Source: Wocania arenilitoris (lineage in GTDB: Bacteria > Bacteroidota > Bacteroidia > Flavobacteriales > Flavobacteriaceae). Taken from it: DNA of 64,000 nucleotides. Position numbers and translations under genes: made by a program. The DNA lies in contig NZ_JAKKDU010000005.1 of the NCBI RefSeq assembly GCF_021728535.1, positions 1 to 64,000 on the forward strand, given 5' to 3'. Below the pieces are notes generated by a model, which searched no databases, was not told where the DNA came from, and saw nothing but the letters and a program-made list of their open reading frames with translations. Positions 55,685 through 63,627 of this stretch are shown piece by piece; the first letter of the stretch is position 1; each line of letters starts with the position of its first letter.

Positions 55685-55768
55685 GAGTATATTCCAGAAT
55701 GCGGCAACTATTCAATTTAATTGCATTTGATAAAGAGAGTAAAGACTGGATAGGGCGGTCAAAGTGAG
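55685..55768 (+). pseudogene. Second ATPase C-terminal tail; direct repeat copy B
   Basis: In the frame starting at 55687 the bases encode VYSRMRQLFNLIAFDKESKDW, the same C-terminus as the ATPase remnant before hipB. 55685-55745 aligns without gaps to 53991-54051 at about 80 percent identity. No upstream part of this second copy is present, as hipA ends 16 bases before it. Confidence 0.65.
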
Positions 55769-55793
55769 CCACCTCGGGCGGTTTAAACTGAGC
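55753..55793. repeat. Tandem IS21-like terminal repeats
   Basis: GGGCGGTCAAAGTGAGC (55753-55769) and GGGCGGTTTAAACTGAGC (55776-55793) are two similar units 23 bases apart. Multiple end repeats of this layout are a feature of IS21-family tips. No istA is visible, so this is at most a remnant. Confidence 0.45.
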
Positions 55794-55857
55794 AGTGTAA
55801 ATGAGGTACTAAAAGTTGATTCATTTGTGGTTTAAATTTAGTGTTTTTTTGATGGGT

Positions 55858-56934
55858 TTATATGTTGTCCATTAATGTTTTGCTTCCCGAATCACTCGAT
55901 TGGTATGCTATCTCAACTATTTCCATGGTTTTTATGGCATCTTCAACCGAGGATATCAATACGTCTTGAGAGCCTTCGACGAATTGCATGATATTGGACA
56001 TGGTGCCGATGAATGCATCGGGGAACCAGCTTCCTTCAATGGTGGCCGAATGCCATTCGGGTTTTCCATGCTCATCTAAAACACAATATTCAAATGCATC
56101 TGGAACACCATGGGGATAATCTAAAAGCAATCCCATTTTTGCTATAATAACGCCTTTGGTGCCTTCCCATTTTATAAAACTTTCTTGGTGTTCCTTTCCG
56201 AAGTTATGGTCATGATTTGTGTTAATAGAGGCGCTTATTTCATCACCATAATCGAATAGAATACTACTTCTTGTTGAGGCCACTCTAGAACTTGGGTGTT
56301 TTACGGTTTTTGCCATAATACCTTTGGGGTCTCCCAAAAAAGAGCGTATAACATCAATATAATGGATACTGTGGTACAAGATTTCAACACGTGAAATTTT
56401 GGCTAAAAAATCCCACAGGTGCCACGGTGTATAAGTGCATAGTTTTACTTTCATGTCATAAACCTCACCAATAGCACCAGAATTAATAATGGATCTGGCA
56501 GCATTTACAAAAGGGGCAAAACGCAACTGAAAGTTCATGGCGGCAGTTAAGTTTTTGGATTTGCAAATGGATAAAATATGTTCAGCATTTTGAAGGTTCT
56601 CACCCATAGGCTTTTGTATTAAGACTGCTGAATTGTCGGGTAACTTAGGTAGGATATTTGCGATTTCTGACGCTGGAACGGTCACATCAAAAATAGCATG
56701 GTGCTCTTTCCCCAATGCAACCAAAGATTCAATGGTATGGCATACGGTTTTAATGTTGTATTGCTCACTTAATGCTTTTGAATTATCAGGATTGAGGTCG
56801 TATATCCCAATAACATCAAAACCTGCTTTTTTATATGCAGGTAAATGGGCATCTTTTACAATGCCTCCAGCGCCTATAATGACTATGGGTATGTTGGTTT
56901 TAGGTAATTCTTGTTTGGATATAATGGGTATCAT
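55858..56934 (-). CDS. Gfo/Idh/MocA-family oxidoreductase
   Basis: A 358-residue NAD(P)-dependent oxidoreductase. The nucleotide-binding fold is VIIGAGGIVKDAHLPAYKKAGF (about 18-39). The usual EKP motif appears as VLIQKPMGENL (Gln for Glu). The C-terminal alpha/beta domain has YHSIHYIDVIRSFLGDPKG with the catalytic His region and WEGTKGVI. It is last in a four-gene operon and overlaps the preceding gene by four bases (ATGA). The substrate is likely a sugar or polyol derivative, by inference. Confidence 0.85.
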   Translation of the reverse strand: MIPIISKQELPKTNIPIVIIGAGGIVKDAHLPAYKKAGFDVIGIYDLNPDNSKALSEQYNIKTVCHTIESLVALGKEHHAIFDVTVPASEIANILPKLPDNSAVLIQKPMGENLQNAEHILSICKSKNLTAAMNFQLRFAPFVNAARSIINSGAIGEVYDMKVKLCTYTPWHLWDFLAKISRVEILYHSIHYIDVIRSFLGDPKGIMAKTVKHPSSRVASTRSSILFDYGDEISASINTNHDHNFGKEHQESFIKWEGTKGVIIAKMGLLLDYPHGVPDAFEYCVLDEHGKPEWHSATIEGSWFPDAFIGTMSNIMQFVEGSQDVLISSVEDAIKTMEIVEIAYQSSDSGSKTLMDNI

Positions 56935-58166
56935 GGGCTTTCTATACTATCAATTTTTTGTTGTGCTTCACTAACCAATTCGGCTACTTTTTTATCAGTA
57001 CTAAAAAGTTCTGTAACCATCACATCGATAACTTCAGAGATTTTACTCCAGTTCATTTTGCGAGGTAATGTTTTTGCGTTGCTATGCAGCATATCTAATT
57101 TATGGTAATACGGTACGGTTTGGTTTACGTCTTGGTCTGTCCAAGTCGATTGTCTACAGCCTATGCCACCTTCTAGGGTGAGTAATTTATCGTTTTCGGG
57201 GTTTACCGCATATTTTATAAAGTCGTAGGCAATGTCTTTGTGTTTACTGCCTTTTGCAACGGTGTAAAGCCAATAAACGTTTAAGGAAACGCCTTGTCCA
57301 TTTTTACCAGCGGGAACGTGAGTGATGTCTACACATCCTTTTACCTTGGAGTCCTGGTATACTTCGCACATCGATGCAAAACCAAACCAGTTGACCATCA
57401 TGGCTATTTCTCCATTGGCAAAGGCCATACCGGATTTTACGGAATCGAAATCCTTGTATTTTGGATGCATGGCATTGGTGTCTTTAATGATGTTTCTGTA
57501 AAATTCCAATCCTTCTATGGCTTCGGGGGTATTGATATTGATTGAACCATTTTTATCCAATAGATTACCGCCTCTGGTCCATAGTTGTAAACAAAAGTCG
57601 AACACCGTGTTATGGCCGTCAGGAAATAGGGCAAAGGCCGAACCAAATAAGTTTTGTTCCGGACGGTTAAAAAAACGAGCAATTTCATGGAAATCTTCCC
57701 AGGTTTTTGGAGGAGAGAGGGGTTTGTTGTGTAAGTTGAAAAAGGTCTCTTGTTCTTTTGGGGCTTCGAACAAATCTTTTCTGTATATTAAACATTCCGG
57801 ACCATCGTGAAAAGGTAAGCCTAATACTTTGTCTTCAAAGCGTTGCATATGCAATAGCGAATCGGACCATCCATTTGGATAATCATTAGGAGCATTCAAT
57901 TTTATGAAAGGAGTTAAATCTTCTAAGGCGTTGATGTGGTGTGCTTCGGTAATCCAATCGGTATTTATGTGGGCAACGTCCCAATTTCCATTTTTCAGTC
58001 CTTTTTCGTTACCTAAAGTTGCATCATATAAAGGATGAAGGTCCATGGGGATGGCTTCCAACTCTAGGGAGCAATTGGTTTCTTTGCAAAAGGCATCCCA
58101 TGTTTTTTTTAAGGCCGTTTCAAATGGGCCAAATTTCCGAACGGCAATTCTAAATTTGTTACTCAT
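56931..58166 (-). CDS. Solute-binding-protein-fold protein without signal peptide (copy 2)
   Basis: A 411-residue protein with family 1 extracellular solute-binding features: WDVAHINTDWITEAH, LEDLTPFIKLN, LGLPFHDGPECLIYRKDLFE, PKTWEDFHEIARFF, FANGEIAMMVNWFGF and a C-terminal helical lobe. The N-terminus is MSNKFRIAVRKFGPFE, with no hydrophobic segment; an in-frame TAA lies at 58179-58181, so no exported form can start upstream. No ABC permease or ATPase is encoded nearby. It should be cytosolic, perhaps binding a substrate for the flanking enzymes. Confidence 0.75.
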   Translation of the reverse strand: MSNKFRIAVRKFGPFETALKKTWDAFCKETNCSLELEAIPMDLHPLYDATLGNEKGLKNGNWDVAHINTDWITEAHHINALEDLTPFIKLNAPNDYPNGWSDSLLHMQRFEDKVLGLPFHDGPECLIYRKDLFEAPKEQETFFNLHNKPLSPPKTWEDFHEIARFFNRPEQNLFGSAFALFPDGHNTVFDFCLQLWTRGGNLLDKNGSININTPEAIEGLEFYRNIIKDTNAMHPKYKDFDSVKSGMAFANGEIAMMVNWFGFASMCEVYQDSKVKGCVDITHVPAGKNGQGVSLNVYWLYTVAKGSKHKDIAYDFIKYAVNPENDKLLTLEGGIGCRQSTWTDQDVNQTVPYYHKLDMLHSNAKTLPRKMNWSKISEVIDVMVTELFSTDKKVAELVSEAQQKIDSIESP

Positions 58167-58171
58167 GACGA

Positions 58172-59314
58172 TTATAAATTAAACTCTGAAACAATATGTT
58201 TGTTATGCTCGCCCAAATTGGGAGTTCCTTTTGGTGACAACAGTATGTCTCCATCAATACGGATAGGGCATCGAATGGTTTTAAATTTAAAACCGTTCTC
58301 CATTTCAACCACTTGTTCCATTTTAAGTACTTGGTAGGCCTCAGTTTCCATTAATGTCTTCCAATCCATAACTTCAGAGCACCAAATATCAGCAGGTTCT
58401 AATATTGCTAACCATTGTTTTGTGGTCCCCGTCATCAAATGTTTTGATAAAATATATTTTATCTCTTCTCTCTTGTCAAACAAAGAAGAAGGTGTTTTAT
58501 ATGCGGTTAATGCTTCACATTTCAATAGATTACCTAATATAGGTATTTTTCCCATGGCCAAAGCTAAATAACCATCTTTTGTTTTGTAGATGCCATAAGG
58601 TGCACCGAGGTAAGAATGGGCATTATTGGATTTTGTTCTTTCAACAGGCTGCCCTCCGTCGGTAAAGCAAGTAGTAATGGTTTCAAACTGTAAGTCGATT
58701 ACAGACTCCAGCATACTTACTTCAACTTTGGCTCCTTTGCCTGTAATACCTTTTCTAATAAGTGCGGCCAAAACACCTTGAACCAAGTGTGCGCCAGAAA
58801 TTATGTCTACAATAGCGAGCCCCATTGGCACAGGGCCATCATTTTTGTTTCCTGTTAGCCATGTTAACCCAGAAAGTGATTGTAGTAATAGATCCTGCCC
58901 GGGTTTGTCTTTCCATGAACCCTCTTTACCATAACCCGATATTTCACCGTAAACTATTTCTGGTTTGATTTTGGAAACGGTACTATAATCCAAGCCTAGC
59001 CTTTCAATTACACCAGGTCTAAAGTTGTGTATGACCACATCGGCTTGCGCTAAGAGTTTTTTTATGCGTTTTAAATCTATGGGGCTCTTTAAATCGGCTT
59101 CAAAACTTTCTTTATTTCTGTTAATGGCGTGGAACACGGTTGAATTGCCATTTAATTCCACGTTAGATACATAGAACTGTCTGCAAATATCCCCGGTTAC
59201 GGGGCGTTCAACTTTAATGACCCTAGCCCCTAGGTCGGCCAATTTTAGACTGGCCGATGGCCCAGATAAAAACTGACAAAATACAATAACCAATAAGCCT
59301 TCTAAAGGTTTCAT
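58172..59314 (-). CDS. CaiB/BaiF family III CoA-transferase
   Basis: A 380-residue enzyme. [24 protein letters not shown] (N-terminal CoA-binding region) and [15 protein letters not shown] are diagnostic. The probable catalytic Asp170 is in [30 protein letters not shown] completes the second domain. It moves CoA between carboxylic acids via a glutamyl/aspartyl-CoA intermediate. It lies between two solute-binding-like genes (5- and 12-base gaps), implying a carboxylate substrate in this pathway. Confidence 0.88.
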   Translation of the reverse strand: MKPLEGLLVIVFCQFLSGPSASLKLADLGARVIKVERPVTGDICRQFYVSNVELNGNSTVFHAINRNKESFEADLKSPIDLKRIKKLLAQADVVIHNFRPGVIERLGLDYSTVSKIKPEIVYGEISGYGKEGSWKDKPGQDLLLQSLSGLTWLTGNKNDGPVPMGLAIVDIISGAHLVQGVLAALIRKGITGKGAKVEVSMLESVIDLQFETITTCFTDGGQPVERTKSNNAHSYLGAPYGIYKTKDGYLALAMGKIPILGNLLKCEALTAYKTPSSLFDKREEIKYILSKHLMTGTTKQWLAILEPADIWCSEVMDWKTLMETEAYQVLKMEQVVEMENGFKFKTIRCPIRIDGDILLSPKGTPNLGEHNKHIVSEFNL

Positions 59315-59326
59315 TTAATATCTTTT

Positions 59327-60481
59327 TTATAATTTATGGGATTCGGTATAAATGGCATTTAATTTGTTTACGGCTTTTTCAGCCGAAATTTTTCCGGAAA
59401 TGGCATCGTGTACTATGGGACTTGCATTATCTTGAAAATACATATATCCATAATATTGTGGACGCATTATAGCTTCATCTAGAGTTTGTAGCGTGTCTAT
59501 AAAGAAGTTGTTACTTTGTTTGTTTACTTCTTCATTTAACCATGATTGTCTATGTCCAGGCTGTCCTCCAAAGTCAAAGTAAAGCCCTGATTGTGTTTTT
59601 TCTATAGCGTTAAATTGTGCATATTTCATAGCAATCTTGGGATGCTTTGTATTAGAAGATACTGCTATGCCAGCACCGCCTAAAATTGAACGCAACCTCT
59701 TACCGTTAAAAGAGACCAAACCTCCAGCTTTCAAAATTTTGTCCGCATAATTCTTTTTTGAATAATTAGAGTATCCATAATTGAAGGGACTATATATTAT
59801 TTCATCTGTACTTGTCATAAGTTCAGCGATGTGTATTGGGTTCATTTCTAAGCAATATGAAGGTGCTAGATCTACCAGTTCTTTGTACATCTTTATAGCG
59901 TTTATCATAATTGCCTGAGGAGCTACTTCCGTTTTGCTTGTAAAAATAGAGGCACCTAAGGCGGAGCATAGCATGTAATGGTGCATTAATGTGTCAATAG
60001 GTATAGATGCAAAAGCTACTTTTCCGGTTTTGGTTAATGCTAACAAATCTTCCCATGTCTTAGGAATTCGAATATTGTGTTTGCTTATTAAATCTTCCCT
60101 CCAAGTCGCAATGGGTGTTGCTGCATCTGTTGCCAATGTCCATTGTTTGTTATTTACATTGTAACTTACATGTGATTTTCCCACACTGTTTTTTGCTAAT
60201 TCTTCTATGAATTCGGTGCTTAAAAAATCATCGAAGGCTAAAAGGTTATTGTCACGCGCAGCAATTGAAATATGGGGGTTGTCCATAATCAACAAATCAT
60301 ACTTATTTGTTAATTCATCTAATGAAGCATCTGCAAATGCTTGAAGCGATCTTTTTTCCCATGTAATTCTTACGTTTGGATTTAACTCTTCAAATCGTTG
60401 TGCCGTAGCAACTACAGATGTAAATCCTCGAGTATGATTCCAGGCAATTCCTTTTAGTGCTATTTTTTTTTTGGTGTTCAT
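59327..60481 (-). CDS. Solute-binding-protein-fold protein without signal peptide (copy 1)
   Basis: A 384-residue protein distantly like the other binding protein in the operon: RFEELNPNVRITWEKRSLQAFAD, YDLLIMDNPHISIA, ATDAATPIATWREDLI, PKTWEDLLALTKTGK and AMKYAQFNAIEK. The start MNTKKKIALKGIAWNH lacks a signal peptide, and an in-frame TAA lies five codons upstream, so this is not a mis-called start. The fold is that of sugar-binding ABC components, but no transporter genes accompany it. It is first of the intact operon genes. Confidence 0.75.
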   Translation of the reverse strand: MNTKKKIALKGIAWNHTRGFTSVVATAQRFEELNPNVRITWEKRSLQAFADASLDELTNKYDLLIMDNPHISIAARDNNLLAFDDFLSTEFIEELAKNSVGKSHVSYNVNNKQWTLATDAATPIATWREDLISKHNIRIPKTWEDLLALTKTGKVAFASIPIDTLMHHYMLCSALGASIFTSKTEVAPQAIMINAIKMYKELVDLAPSYCLEMNPIHIAELMTSTDEIIYSPFNYGYSNYSKKNYADKILKAGGLVSFNGKRLRSILGGAGIAVSSNTKHPKIAMKYAQFNAIEKTQSGLYFDFGGQPGHRQSWLNEEVNKQSNNFFIDTLQTLDEAIMRPQYYGYMYFQDNASPIVHDAISGKISAEKAVNKLNAIYTESHKL

Positions 60482-60515
60482 CTTATTAAATTAATAATCT
60501 TTTATTATTACATGA

Positions 60516-60815
60516 CTAGTGAATTCTATGCATGCTGCCATAGGTAATTATTATAAAAGAGCAAACCAAAACAATTAGCCCTGTTATTAATATAACATAG
60601 GTTTGCTTAGTAACATTTTTCCACTCTTTCATTAATACACCAACAATATAACAAAAAAAGATAAGCATGGCCAATATGGATGACTCAGCTTGCAAATTTA
60701 AAATCTCCCATTCTAACATGGCCCAAGCCATAAAAGAAGAATTGAAAATACCATAAGCCACCAGATAAGATGGATAAAAGCAGGTTTTGTGACCAAACTT
60801 TTGTACCCAGTTGTT
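60516..60815 (-). pseudogene. C-terminal remnant of a polytopic membrane protein
   Basis: From a stop at 60816 the frame is open for about 99 codons (GTG at 60761 is the only plausible start) with three membrane helices: FYPSYLVAYGIFNSSFMAWAM, ILAMLIFFCYIVGVLM and TYVILITGLIVLVCSFIIITYG. This looks like the end of a transporter. It lies 34 bases upstream of the operon of solute-binding-like genes on the same strand, so the original operon may have begun with a permease. Confidence 0.45.
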
Positions 60816-60973
60816 TTACGGAGACCAATTCTTTTATGGTTTTTTGGGTTATTAACCAAAATTATATATGCTCTAATAAGGATAGAACTACATTCCAGAT
60901 AACCTTACTTTTTCCTTACCTTATATTACAATTCTACCATTGTCATAGTTTTTTAATAAAAGATTCATACCCC

Positions 60974-61198
60974 CTAATTCAAATACCACATCACACTATC
61001 TTCAAGTGTTTTTGCTACGTTAACTATTATTTCGTTCTTGCCATTATCCAGTCTTACACCTTTAAAAATATAATGTACTTTTGTTTGACCTATTTCATAG
61101 GACTTGTGTATTTTGCTATTTACTTTTAGTGTCGGTACTCCCTCATTGGAATACACATGAATATCGGTAACTTTATTGGTCTCAAATTTAGTTAAAAC
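60974..61198 (-). pseudogene. GH2 glycosidase C-terminal remnant (DUF4982-like)
   Basis: The minus frame reads KFETNKVTDIHVYSNEGVPT, LKVN, then FKGVRLDNGKNEIIVNV, TLEDSVMWYLN and a stop at 60974. HVYSNEG...LKVN with KNEI.V resembles the DUF4982 beta-sandwich at the end of GH2 beta-galactosidases. It is cut on its upstream side by the left end of the IS200 element near 61200. The stretch 60817-60973 between it and the transporter remnant shows no gene. Confidence 0.5.
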
Positions 61199-61200
61199 TA

Positions 61201-61718
61201 TGCACTTTAGTGCACCTCGCTTTAGCTTCTAAAAATTTTTATCTTTGGTTTATGTCAGAGCAAAGAGTAAATGGACATACTGTTTCTAGATTAACAGTAT
61301 ATATAGTTTGGAGTACAAAATACAGATATTCAGTTTTGGGAGGTGATATCCAAAAAAAGTGTAGGTCTATATTGATACAGATTTGTGATGCGGAAGGGAT
61401 AAATATCTTGAAAGGGGTTGTTAGTAAAGATCATGTTCATATGCATATAGAATATCGTCCATCACAAGATATTAGCAGTTTAGCAAAGAAAATGAAGGGG
61501 AGAAGTTCTCGTCGATTGCAGCAAGAGTTCCCGAAATTGCACAAAAAATATTGGGGGCGGCATTTTTGGGCTATAGGATTTGGTTGTTGGAGTACTGGTA
61601 ATATTACAGATGAAATGGTAAATGAATATTTAGAACATCATCGCAAATCAAACAATGATACAGATTCTTTTATACTTGAGTAATCACGAATTGTTTGCGT
61701 ACTGCTGACTTTAGTCAG
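61201..61718 (+). mobile_element. IS200/IS605-family insertion sequence, apparently complete
   Basis: The element contains tnpA and a subterminal hairpin at each side: TGCACT-TT-AGTGCA at 61201-61214 and CTGACT-TT-AGTCAG at 61705-61718. Both share the ACTTTAGT core, as expected of the single-strand recognition hairpins of this family. There are no terminal inverted repeats or target duplications, also as expected. The exact cleavage sites are not determined. Confidence 0.7.
61252..61683 (+). CDS. tnpA: IS200/IS605-family transposase TnpA (HUH Y1)
   Basis: A 143-residue Y1 transposase. ATG 61252 (MSEQRVNGHTVSRL) is preferred to an in-frame start at 61210, which lies in the left-end hairpin. 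The metal-binding HUH motif is within DHVHMHIEY (His61, 63, 65), and the catalytic Tyr is probably Tyr126 in MVNEYLEHH. Length and key residues are intact, so it may be active. No tnpB is associated. Confidence 0.88.
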   Translation: MSEQRVNGHTVSRLTVYIVWSTKYRYSVLGGDIQKKCRSILIQICDAEGINILKGVVSKDHVHMHIEYRPSQDISSLAKKMKGRSSRRLQQEFPKLHKKYWGRHFWAIGFGCWSTGNITDEMVNEYLEHHRKSNNDTDSFILE

Positions 61719-61740
61719 ATTTAAAAACCTATGGTACTTT

Positions 61741-62220
61741 AGTCCATAGTGGTTTATTTAATCGAGAAGTTGTTGGTTGGGCAATGAATGATAATTTAAG
61801 TACAGAGGCTACTATCATTCCAGCATGGAATATGACAATTAATAAACATAAAATAACAAAAGAATTGATTTTTCATTCAAACAGAGGTTCCCAATATGCT
61901 AGTTATGCGTTTACCAATATTATTAAAAAATATAATGGTATTGTAAAACAATCAATGAGTCGAAAAGGAAATTGTTGGGACAATGCTGTAGCTGAAAGTT
62001 TCTTTAAAAGCTTAAAAGTGGAATGATATATAAACACGAGTATGATTTTAAACAACAAGCTGAATTATTTATCTTTGATTGGATAGAAACTTGGTATAAA
62101 AAACAGAAGACATTCTGCTTTAGGAATGAAATCGATTAATCAATTTGAATTAGAAATGTATAACAATAATTTAGACGCATAGTCTCTTAACTATCTGTCC
62201 ACTTTTTTGTTGCAAGTCCA
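61741..62220 (+). mobile_element. IS3-family transposase orfB remnant with right IS end
   Basis: Frame one encodes LFNREVVGWAM, LIFHSNRGSQYAS and GNCWDNAVAESFFKSLKVE, the DDE core of an IS3 (IS150-type) OrfB, then stops at 62024-62026. A second frame continues YKHEYDFKQQAELFIFDWIETWY, and a third RRHSALGMKSINQFELEMY to a stop at 62180. So at least two frameshifts have occurred. The sequence ends TGTCCACTTTTTTGTTGCAA then GTCCA, the typical IS3 right terminal repeat. The N-terminal part and orfA are absent. Confidence 0.75.
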
Positions 62221-62285
62221 ATCCAATTGATGGCGGGTTTGTAACACTAAATGGATAACAATTAAAGTAAAAAGTTAAAACATAT

Positions 62286-62718
62286 TTACAGAGTTAGCAT
62301 CCAACTACGTTGCAGTTTTTTAAATTTTTTCAATTCTCTTCTTAAAATTGGTAAAAAATCTTTTCCATTACTATTAGATCGTTCTAAGCGATACGAGTTT
62401 TTATATAGCATATTAGTAATACGCTTAAGCGATGCAATATGTTTATACTTTCTCTCTGAATAACGCTCTAATTCTGCATTTACAATTTCTGGAACTAAGG
62501 AGACTGATTGCTGTACAATATCTCCTGAAAAATAAATATTATTATCTTCAGAACCATCCTCTTTTAAAGCAGATAAATCATGATTTAAGTAGGTAGATAT
62601 ATTTTGAGACAAAGCAAAAATATCTAGAGCTTTTTTGTAAATCGGTAATTCCGATAGATTTTGTGGGGTACTAGTCAACATATTCTTAATCTCTGTTGCA
62701 ATTTTATCAAAATTACTC
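62286..62718 (-). CDS. Hypothetical helical protein
   Basis: The frame opens at a TTG (62732); a GTG near 62718 giving MSNFDKIATEIKNML is more likely. The roughly 143-residue product is all-helical: IYKKALDIFALSQNISTYL, DIVQQSVSLVPEIVNAE, and a basic C-terminus FLPILRRELKKFKKLQRSWM. The pattern resembles four-helix-bundle proteins in spacing (KKALDI..LSQNI, DIVQQSVSLVPEI), but it is too divergent to assign. It is divergent from the Lrp gene. Confidence 0.6.
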
Positions 62719-62738
62719 ACTAGAAACCACAATATTCT

Positions 62739-62767
62739 TTTGATTTTAAAGTAAATCCGTATATTTG
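62739..62767 (+). promoter_or_regulatory. Promoter of the Lrp/AsnC gene
   Basis: TATATTTG (62760-62767) matches the -7 consensus; TTTG at 62739-62742 lies 17 bases before it. The start codon is 38 bases downstream. Confidence 0.6.
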
Positions 62768-62804
62768 CTTTAAATATTAATATTTTAATACTTAATTTCT
62801 TTAA

Positions 62805-63245
62805 ATGAGTATTGACAGCCTAAATAGGAAGATTTTAAAGTGTTTGCAAGAAAACGCAAGACAATCTAATGCAGAAATTGGAAGACAAGTTGGTATTAGT
62901 TCGCCTGCTGTTTCTGAACGCATAAAAAAAATGGAAGACTTAGGTGTTATTGAAGATTATAAAACCTTAGTTTCTCCATTCAATTTAGGGTACCAGTTTA
63001 AAGCTATAATTACTTTGCGTGCTTTTATGGGCAAGTTAAAACCATTTTTAGAAAAAGTAAAAACCTATGATGAGGTTATAAATTGTTATAGAATTACTGG
63101 CGACGAAAATATTGTTATGGAAGTAGTTTTAAAAGACCAAAAGCATCTTGAGAAATTTATTGACCAATTAATTATTTATGGCGAAAGTAAAACACAAATT
63201 GTTTTATCAAGTGTTGTAAAACAAAAAGAAGTTAAACCAATTTAA
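62805..63245 (+). CDS. Lrp/AsnC-family transcriptional regulator
   Basis: A 146-residue regulator with an N-terminal winged helix-turn-helix (LNRKILKCLQENARQSNAEIGRQVGISSPAVSERIKKME begins at residue 6) and a C-terminal ligand-binding RAM domain (VINCYRITGDENIVMEVVLKD). The family senses amino acids and controls their metabolism. It is convergent with the VOC gene, with one base between the stops. Confidence 0.9.
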   Translation: MSIDSLNRKILKCLQENARQSNAEIGRQVGISSPAVSERIKKMEDLGVIEDYKTLVSPFNLGYQFKAIITLRAFMGKLKPFLEKVKTYDEVINCYRITGDENIVMEVVLKDQKHLEKFIDQLIIYGESKTQIVLSSVVKQKEVKPI

Positions 63246-63246
63246 A

Positions 63247-63627
63247 TTATGAATTAACTCGCCAAGGCGGATTTTTTCTGTTTTTTCCTGCTTTATATAA
63301 AATGATATGATTACCATCTAAATCGTTTAAATGCGCTTCTCTCCACAGCCACATTTTATCTTCAGGTTCACTTGTAAATTCAATACCTTTTGCTTTTAGT
63401 TGCTTTACTAATTCATCAAGATTGTCATTTTCAAAATAGATTGTAATTCCACTTTCTTTGCTTAACTCATCAACTTTATGAATTGAAAAAGTAGAATTTC
63501 CATTAGGACATTCAAATCTTACATAATTTGGAGATGCATCTACGATAAGATGCAACCCCAAAATTTTGTAAAATGCTGTTCCTTTTTCAACGTTTAAAGA
63601 CGCAATGCTAATTTGATTTAAATCCAT
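63247..63627 (-). CDS. VOC-family (glyoxalase/bleomycin resistance-like) protein
   Basis: A 126-residue protein of two beta-alpha-beta-beta-beta units: MDLNQISIASLNVEKGTAFY, then FENDNLDELVKQLKAKGIEF, WREAHLNDLDGNHIILYKAG. Metal-ligand candidates (Gln/Glu/His) are present, but the substrate cannot be read. It overlaps the end of the MFS gene by 10 bases, so is co-transcribed with it. Confidence 0.8.
   Translation of the reverse strand: MDLNQISIASLNVEKGTAFYKILGLHLIVDASPNYVRFECPNGNSTFSIHKVDELSKESGITIYFENDNLDELVKQLKAKGIEFTSEPEDKMWLWREAHLNDLDGNHIILYKAGKNRKNPPWRVNS

Noticed and set aside
60770-61129. 119-codon plus-strand ORF, hydrophobic and Cys-rich
   Set aside because: It is antisense to the transporter and GH2 remnants, has no family features, and its composition reflects the complementary strand.
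42013-62220. A second copy of the tRNA-Pro 3' end as the right attachment site
   Set aside because: I looked for a copy of the T-arm/acceptor sequence near 55.7-55.9 kb and 62.2 kb and saw none; the right boundary of the island stays undefined.
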